From the NCBI GenBank assembly GCA_023014335.1, contig JAECYW010000004.1, forward strand, positions 3,720,001 to 3,784,000: a stretch of 64,000 nucleotides of DNA, in the 5' to 3' direction. The position numbers and the translations under genes are program-made. The DNA comes from Galerina marginata (Eukaryota; Basidiomycota; Agaricomycetes; Agaricales; Galerinaceae). Every line of letters starts with the position of its first letter. Positions within the stretch are counted from its first letter, which is position 1. Below are positions 56,972 through 64,000 of the stretch, one piece after another. Under the pieces are notes generated by a model. The model was given only the letters and a program-made list of their open reading frames with translations. It made no database searches and had not been told where the DNA came from.

Positions 56972-59971
56972 TGATTCCTGTCATCGCTCTTGCATTTCCT
57001 GGTCCAGGGGAGGATCGAACCGCCGAATTGTCATCTTTCACCTCCCCGCCTAACATAATTCGATCCTTCGCCCGGCTTTTTTGACATGAATGACGAAGTC
57101 GACGATCCGCCACTTACCTCATCCGAGTTTGGTTTGGCAAAACCGTAACACTAGGTCAGTGCATGTTGGCACCGACGACCGAGTATGACAAAGTTATCTG
57201 CCCGCATAAAGGTTTTCCCGTCGGCCATCTCGCTTCTCGCAAATGAGTTGACGCGGCACTGCAGATTACATCTCTTCAAAGCTTCTGTTGAGCGCTGGCG
57301 TGCATAATTTGCGATCACTGTCATTTCATTCAGGTGGATTCAGTCTTATCGCCGTCGGCACATCGAAACGGTGAGGTCACCCATGCATCATACTATCAAG
57401 TGCAAGGAGATTCAAATTTTTTCGTATTTGAAGTGGTTTGCCATGAGTTCAGGCTCTTTGGCCTCAAAATTTTGTACACCTATAAACAAATATCTCTTAT
57501 ACTGATATCTCTAAAATTTTCAGAAACGGATGAACAGAAGGAGCATCGGGGCAGTTCCGCGTCTGAGAGTCCCAAAATCAGGGAGATGCAAATCAAAAGT
57601 AACGCAAAGTCACAGAGATTCTCACCAAACCGAAAGCGGAGAATATTCGATTTGTCACGATTTCGTCACGCCTTTCTACCTTTCCATCCACATCTCTTGC
57701 AAAACTTACTCATATATTCTGATTTTTGGTATGCACACTCTTAACTGCAATTAGAGAGTATTCTCAAATTTTTGTGTCCAAAATCCAAGTTGTTGAAGGT
57801 TGAGAAACATTTTAGTCAGAAATTTCGTAAGCTCTCACCAAAGCGCAGTGTCCACAACAATTCCATTTCAGTTTTTCAGCAATATTTTTACATATTCGTG
57901 AAGCTGAGATGCAAGGCATTCAGAATGTGCAAAAAGTTCGGCAAAAATGTGTGTTGTGGAAGCTACAGAGTCGATTTTGAATCTCCCGGTCATTTTGAAT
58001 CCCGTTGCACATGATAGTAAGGATTCGGAGGCGTTCGGAAGTATATGTGACTGCGGATAAGACATTAGTTTGGATAGCTCAGAGCTAAAGGACTGCAGTG
58101 AGACCCTGCATCCTCGCAACCCGTCAGGTTAGTGTTGCCGAATCCTGCAGCGCAGTCGCATATCGTGTTGTCATGGCTGATAAGTTAATGGGACCCAAAA
58201 CCGAGGCGTTTGGAAAATCTTTTAAGAGAAAAGGCACCGGGGGTGTTTTCTGGGAGGATGATTCGTTTCAAACGAAAGACTCCAGCTCTAGGTCTTGTCT
58301 CGAGCACCGATCTGGACAGCAGTCACACTGACTCACAGGGCCATTGTTGCGATTGGGTCACTTGCGAGTTAAGATATGACGAACGTCCAAGCGTCGATCC
58401 GTAATCATCGATATAAATTTCCAATGGAGGTCATCGCAATTTCGTTAAATCGGATAGTCATCGAGGAATGGAACTCGTCTGGCGTCGGTGCCAGCCGATT
58501 CAAGTTGTAGGATGAGAGGAAAGTGCTGCCAGGTGACCAAAGGAGCTTGATGGAGAGTCAATCTTCAGGGCCTGAAAGTCTTGGAGAATACAGAATATTG
58601 ACGAAGATTTCTGTTACCTGGTTTCGACTGTCCGTTGGTTATATGAATAGTTACAAGCACAAACGAGGGAAAGGATGATGACTTAGACTGCGATGATGAG
58701 GCGGTTACTAGACGGGGTTTTACATATCTGTGTTTTTTTAATTCTTTTTACGTTCGAAAGCTTACCACTTGTTTTGGGCTTGGGCTTGAGGATTCTGAGT
58801 CGAGCGGCTAGCCAGCCGCTCGTGATCAGTAATGTGGAGGCACAAACTGAATTGATTAGATTTGATTCCTTTGGCTCCCTTTGCCTCCCGATGGCGATCG
58901 ATGATCCCGCTTGGCCAATCGGGCATTCGCCCTGGTTTTTCCACGTGGCGGGATGGATACCGCTTGGTGCCGACCAAAGCCGACTGGCCGCTGTGGCAAC
59001 GTTTCACGAAAAAAATATCCCTCGGGCGGCTTGTAACTTCTTGTCGTAACTCAATGACCTTCATGGATCTTGAAATCCGTTAGGACGTCCGTTTTACAAG
59101 AAATTTCAGCATTCTATTCCAGTCTAGTCCTCGGCGCTCAGCTTCGATTCACCCTCGTAAACTTCAGCTCTGGGAAGCGAAAATCGGTTCGATGCAATTC
59201 GTGCTGGAGGTTTCACGGGGTTTGCACATCATTTACTGTGTCAAGATATCGACTTTCCTACTGACTTCATGCATGATGTCCGGGTAATAATCAGATCATG
59301 CAGCGTCGCAGAGAATATTTTTCCATCAAGATATTTTCTTGCATATATTTTCATTCGGGTAGTGGTGGTCACGGGTGAGTAAGTTGCTCCTGTGATGAAA
59401 CGGACGTCCAGGGATGTCAATTCCGACCCGGTGCATCTGAAGATTCGGGTGTCCCTTTTTATTCCACAACCCTTGGTTCCTTTGAACCCTGTCGTTCGTT
59501 TGGGCTGTTTATTTTTACGCGAGTGTCCATTTTTGTTGGATCGAGCCAGAGCAATACAGTGACCACACAACGCTTTTGGATTAAAATCTGTCGATTCATC
59601 CCCTTCTACTTTCCCGAATTTCTTCTTTGGCCTTGGCCTGGATCAGTACCTACATGGGTACAATACCTTGTCAAGGAAGTCAGCTCCGATCAAGACAATA
59701 TGTCTACTGTCAAAACACCTCAGAAGCAGCAATTCGGCGGGATTCCCAGCAGGACGTATTTGGTACCTTACGATGCTATAAAACGTCCTATAAAATTGGT
59801 TTGCCTGATCTCAAATCGCCTTTCCACCTCGCCAATTCCTCCATCGCGAATTCCACTTTACTCCGGTTAACATGGTATATTCTTCCACTGTTATAGTGGA
59901 CATTTCTAAGCCTTCTATCTTCGACCAATCTTGCACAGACTCGTCAATCAAGTATTTACTCGACATTTTGG
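56972..59971. other. 3-kb region without a supported gene
   Basis: The longest ORFs (57334-57744, 58693-59049, 59523-59870, all +) have no recognisable domain, and the last two overlap antisense ORFs. A 7-bp stem GGGGAGG/CCTCCCC with a ~30-nt loop lies at about 57006-57044 just after COQ4. A low-complexity 5' exon for the gene at 59972 cannot be excluded in 59620-59970. Confidence 0.4.
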
Positions 59972-60460
59972 TTGAATGACTCTTTGGACAGTTCAAACAA
60001 TCGCAACTTCGCATTCGCAGAGGCCTTTATATCTCCTGCAAAATACGCCCTCTTCCAAATTCTAGGATATCATTTCCTCCTCGCGGCCAGTCAATTAGAC
60101 GCCACACCGCCACTATCCTCATCATCCGCAGCCAAAGTCGGCGCATTTGGGGGAACGGCGCTTGGACTATTTTACGTTTTCATGCTGTTTAAGCGCCGGA
60201 ACCCACCTCGGAATGACATACCACACCTCGAACCGCATGCCTTTTCTATGCTATGCAAAGAAATGGCCTGCAGTGCCGTCGCCTCGATCATCGGTGCATA
60301 CGCCGACGGGTTCCACGACCACTGCGTGCTGTCCTTCCTCACGATTTCCGGTTTCCTTGGGCCGTTCGTATTTTTGGTGATTTTGTTCGGGGTATTGGGA
60401 TTGGTGATAGCTGTAGTGCGGAACATCGCGAAGCTCAAGAGTTGTTGGACTGGATACTGA
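59972..60460 (+). CDS. Small multi-pass membrane protein, unknown
   Basis: Single open frame of 162 residues. Hydrophobic stretches lie at about residues 25-42 (ALFQILGYHFLLAASQL), 53-72 (AKVGAFGGTALGLFYVFMLF), 95-110 and 120-150 (LTISGFLGPFVFLVILFGVL), with a basic end (IAKLKSCWTGY). No family recognised. The start is not certain, since an upstream exon could exist. Membrane location is inferred from hydrophobicity only. Confidence 0.5.
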   Translation: MNDSLDSSNNRNFAFAEAFISPAKYALFQILGYHFLLAASQLDATPPLSSSSAAKVGAFGGTALGLFYVFMLFKRRNPPRNDIPHLEPHAFSMLCKEMACSAVASIIGAYADGFHDHCVLSFLTISGFLGPFVFLVILFGVLGLVIAVVRNIAKLKSCWTGY

Positions 60461-61928
60461 GTTAGGTACTCCCAATAACTACATCATCCTCTTCCCTTTT
60501 CTCATGTCGGATTTCTTCCAACAGGCATTATTTTATCGGAGCTTCTAATTGGTATGGTAGTTTTCAAACATCCGAACATTCAGAAGTAATACAAATTTAT
60601 ATCAGTAGGCACTCGTAACTCGTTGTTGAGTAGTCTCTATTTCTTGCGAATTTTTGATGCCCCAAGATGATAGGGACCGTATGTAATATAAATCTTTGCG
60701 ACGACGTCATGGTCGCAACCTGAATAACAGCTAAATTTAAAGAAGTCACCTCGCCTGAGCTGGACTACACCACGGTACGGCTGGATTGACCCTACTTCAA
60801 GTACCGTCGCAGTCACTCAACGCCACGAATTATTTCTCCATAAGCAATCCGGTTGCAGATTCTAAAATTAATAATAATGGACCATCTCATCTACAGACTA
60901 CAAGGGAACACATCAATTACTTACCAAGCAGGATGGTATCATGTTGCCAAACGCCTCTAACCCGACTTTCACTCAGCTGAGGAAAAGCTGTACGGAAAAG
61001 GAAGTTGAACGGACACGGCGCGGTTGCACACGGCGCTCTTGAGAAGCCTGTAGGCCGTTGAGGGCAGTGCCCCAATTGAAAAATCGAGCCTTACTTGCGC
61101 CTCATAAATGTTTCCGTAGCGTTGGTCGGGAGTGCGTTTCCCCTAGCGGATCCTCTCCCGATTTATTGCAGGTTCCGACCGTGACATGAATATTAAACTC
61201 ACTACGCAAATTTGAAAGCGCCAATCAGCTCTCCGATGATTCGAGGGATACTTCCCGGCAGTTAAATGCAACGCGGCCCTGTTCTAGTATTTTTATGGGA
61301 GTTGGTCGATATTTCTGTATCGACTCGTTGGAAGATCCATTAATTGGAGTCCCGGTATACATTCCTCAGCAGTGTCAGCACGAGGTCGGGCCATAAGAGC
61401 CCACAATAATTTTGTCTTGATCCATGTAGCTAAACCACTTGTGAATGCATCGCCATTTTTGATAAGGAATTGAATTTTCCGTGGGACCGAGGACCGTGGT
61501 GATATTGTAAGAAGCCAATTGCCCTCTTCAAGTCGAACGCGGAGAATGAGTATGGCTGATGATCGCCCCACGAACATAAATGGTCATGATCGGCACATGG
61601 GTAATAAGGTTTGCAACACACACACATATATATGTATATGAATCTGAAGGTGCGCGTTGCACAGCATCTGAAGAGACATGCAAACGAGAAACTTGGACCC
61701 TAAATCTTCCTGGGCACGCACGAATTATAGGCAGGCGGGCGCCATAACCGCCAGTCTAGGCAATTTTTTGCCATTACGATGCCGTTGTAAATAGTTTCGG
61801 TTTGCCGTTAAAATTATTTGACCTTACAATACCGTGATTCGTTATTAGAAAATGGGTGCAATTTCTAACCACGGTTGCAGTCGAATCATATAATTAGATC
61901 CAACCACTACATAACTTTATATTATATG
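60461..61928. other. AT-rich region without a supported gene
   Basis: About 1.5 kb with only short ORFs, including 61293-61577 and 61430-61627 on -. None shows a domain or a convincing splice pattern. Confidence 0.45.
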
Positions 61929-62537
61929 TCAGGTTTGTATCAGGTCCCTTGCGCTGGTGGAGTGGATAAGAAGACGAGATTTTAGGCAGTTTCCTTTGGG
62001 TCTCCGCGCATATCTGGTGGGTCCTGGGAAGCAGATTCCGGAGATGACGGTCTGCGTGCGGTTCAGACTCCAGAATGACAGCGAACGTACCTCTAAAAAG
62101 GTTTCGGTCTCGGATGTCAAATCAGCCGGAGATTGGGGCTCTTGAACGACCTCATTTGAGTCTCGCAGATCCTCTTTGACTGTGCTTGTGCTGAGTCTTT
62201 GTTCGTTTCTAGGTCTCATGGAGGTTTCGACATCGACGTCGACGTCGGATATGTGGCGGGGTGTGTCATCGTTGCCGTATTCTATTACCAATCCATCTTC
62301 AATGGTGAGCGGCGTGAGTGGCCTAGAATCATTGTATAAATCGAATAAATTGCCCTCCTCCTCCTCACTGCACATTAACGGGGTAATGGTATCAGGTCAA
62401 TCAAAACTAATGCTTATGGGTTCACAAACTTACTCGGTATTTACTTCGTCACCGGAGTCGTGATAGAATGTTGAAACAAAATCTTCGGCAATATCACCAG
62501 CAAGTTTTTTATTTTCTTCCCCACTGCTGCTGGCCAT
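61929..62537 (-). CDS. Acidic protein of unknown function
   Basis: Exon 1 from ATG at 62537 encodes MASSSGEENKKLAGDIAEDF and VSTFYHDSGDEVNT. A GA|GTAAGT donor joins to an exon continuing DEEEGNLFDLYNDSRPLTPL, then IEYGNDDTPRHISDVDVDVE, and ending SARDLIQT at 61929. The reading joins without a frame break. It is rich in D, E, S and T with no motif I know. It may be an intrinsically disordered lineage-specific protein; expression is unproven. Confidence 0.5.
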
Positions 62538-63189
62538 TTCTTCCGTTGTTGAAGGACGTTATCGGGGTGGCGAGTAGATAAGAGGCTTTTGTGGTGGTGG
62601 TTCTGATGCAACAGAGCAATGGCTCAAGCTTCCAAATGTGATTATCAAAATGAATGTGGGCATTGCATTTTTACCAGGTTCATTCCGGTGCGTTCCCCTC
62701 GAAGGCGTAAGTAGGACGAGGCTATGTGACAGCACGTGGTCTAGGTCATGAGCTTAAAAAGGAGATCCGGGACGGGCGCCTATCACATTGTACGTTAAAT
62801 CGACTAACGCGGCTGTGTATAAGTGACTGTTATAAAGGGTGCATAAGCGTCGCAGAGACGAAATCGGTGATCTGAGGGTTGGAACGAGTCGGGAAGAGGA
62901 TGGACTTTGGATGGACTATTTAATTTGTGTGCACGTTGCTTTTCAGTGGGAAGCTGATTTAATGCCCTAATGTGGACATTGGGTCTCTCGCTTATTTTTT
63001 GCTTAATTTGTTGCTGTCAGTGTGGCGTGTGGGGGTTAATTTCGCCTTCATCCAAGAAGCAGAAATGAAATCATAATGGGACAGCGGGCCGGCGGGGAAA
63101 CCGGATCGGTTCAACAACTGTTTGTATCGGGCTGTCTTGCCAAATGTTCGGCTTCAACAAGAGGAAATTTCTTTTCACAAACGGCACTG
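62538..63189. other. Divergent spacer upstream of PGS1
   Basis: About 650 bp between divergent starts. No ORF of note. Presumed promoters. Confidence 0.5.
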
Positions 63190-64000
63190 ATGTGGCAACG
63201 ATTATTGTGGTACAGGACGGTTCCTCGAATACCTTATCGTTCTGCATTCGGACGAAGATGTATAACTACGACCTCTCTCGACCCTTCCATTCGTGACTTC
63301 ACGACTGAACTAGTGAAAACACAACCAGTCTTTCAAACCCCAACCTCATCAATTCGCATATTGGTGGGACCATCACAGTTCTACGCAACGCTGTTGGCAT
63401 GTTGGTCCACAAACAATTTTTCCTTGGAATAATATCACGATTTTAGGATATGATACTCAAAGCCGAACGGCGGATATTTATTTCATCCCTCTACATTGGC
63501 TCCGAAGAGGAAGAGCTTGTGCGTCATATTCATCAGAAATGCTGAGGACGCTATTTATTTTTCTCTTTAGATATCTGCATTAGCTGGGCGACTCCGCGTC
63601 AAACCCGACCTTGAACTAGATCTTCTGCTCGATTTGAACCGATCAACTCGTCCCGGCCGGGATTCCACGGCCAAACTCTTACTTCCTCTGCTCAACGAAT
63701 TTCCGTCCCGAATCAATGTTTTAATGTTCCGCAGTCCTAGTCTGCGCGGGATTCTCGCTAAAGTGGTTCCTCCACGGTTTAATGAGGGCTGGGGAACATG
63801 GCATGCAAAAATTTACGGCGCAGATGATAATGTCATGATCAGTGGGTTTGTAATTTCAACTTTTTCAAAGATAAAGTAACTGACACCTCCGTCAGAGCGA
63901 ATTTGAACAAGTCATACTTTACAAATCGTCAAGACCGTTACCTTTGCTTTACTGGTCAACGCAATATTGCCCAGTATTGCTTCGATTTCATTCAAAACGC
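63190..64000 (+). CDS. PGS1: PGS1, phosphatidylglycerophosphate synthase (5' part)
   Basis: Makes phosphatidylglycerol phosphate from CDP-diacylglycerol and glycerol-3-phosphate in mitochondria, the first step to cardiolipin. The start at 63190 (MWQRLLWYRTVPRIPYRSAF, arginine-rich, no acidic residue) looks like a mitochondrial presequence; the ATG at 63076 is less likely. SSIRILVGPSQFYATLL joins, through a likely GC-AG intron, to MILKAERRIFISSLYIGSEE. Next comes ISALAGRLRVKPDLELDLLL and the first phospholipase-D-type motif in TWHAKIYGADDNVMISG (H-x-K-x4-D), then NLNKSYFTNRQDRYL. The gene continues past the window, so the second motif is not seen. Confidence 0.9.

Noticed and set aside
57000..57050. 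tRNA-like GGTTCGATCC sequence on the minus strand after COQ4
   Set aside because: No D arm, anticodon arm or 7-bp acceptor at the right spacing; only a 7-bp hairpin with a ~30-nt loop.
57334..57744. 136-residue plus-strand ORF
   Set aside because: No recognisable domain or codon pattern and no neighbour exon; AT-rich composition suggests chance.

Overview
The window is nuclear DNA from a filamentous basidiomycete, most likely an Agaricomycete. Most genes are cut by several phase-compatible GT-AG introns of about 50-70 bp. The gene content is typical of mushroom-forming fungi: DUF7918-type proteins, zinc-finger PARP-like proteins, a NADAR protein, an Adp1-type ABC transporter, ALG12, RPL4, COQ4 and PGS1. 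No rRNA, tRNA, CRISPR array or virus was found.

Layout. 0-5 kb: two tandem DUF7918-type genes on +. 5-16 kb: gene-poor, repeat-rich DNA. It holds an almost complete hAT DNA transposon (7689-12778, 8-bp target duplication), a recent gag-only Copia-type LTR element inserted inside it (7765-9400, 5-bp target duplication), and a 501-bp hAT-like MITE (15224-15724) that splits a chimeric ORF ending in a DUF7918 tail. 16.8-25.6 kb: four medium-chain reductase genes (MDR-A to -D), all on -. 26.3-32.7 kb: an Adp1-like ABC transporter (-) and ALG12 (+), divergent over 169 bp. 33-41.6 kb: three more DUF7918-type genes (+), a 3' relic of an MDR gene, and MDR-E and -F (-). 42.9-45.9 kb: RPL4 and a four-TM MARVEL-like protein. 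46.2-54 kb: three PARP-like genes, a NADAR gene and a stand-alone protein made of the zinc fingers used by the PARP genes. 54.5-64 kb: a C2H2-type protein, COQ4, a small membrane protein, an acidic orphan and the 5' part of PGS1, cut by the window end.

Two systems stand out. (1) The DUF7918-type family ends in a canonical SUMO-interacting core (V/I-I-D-L-T). Most copies carry SUMO-acceptor consensus (psi-K-x-E) just upstream, several have a second internal SIM followed by an acidic run, and one gene multiplied the acceptor + SIM-like exon into a tandem phase-0 array. The genes lie tail to tail with MDR genes, and this convergent pair has been duplicated repeatedly as a unit. (2) The PARP/NADAR/zinc-finger block places predicted ADP-ribosyl writers next to a predicted ADP-ribose-related N-glycosidase and a finger-only partner. 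Both functional readings are inferences from motifs and context.
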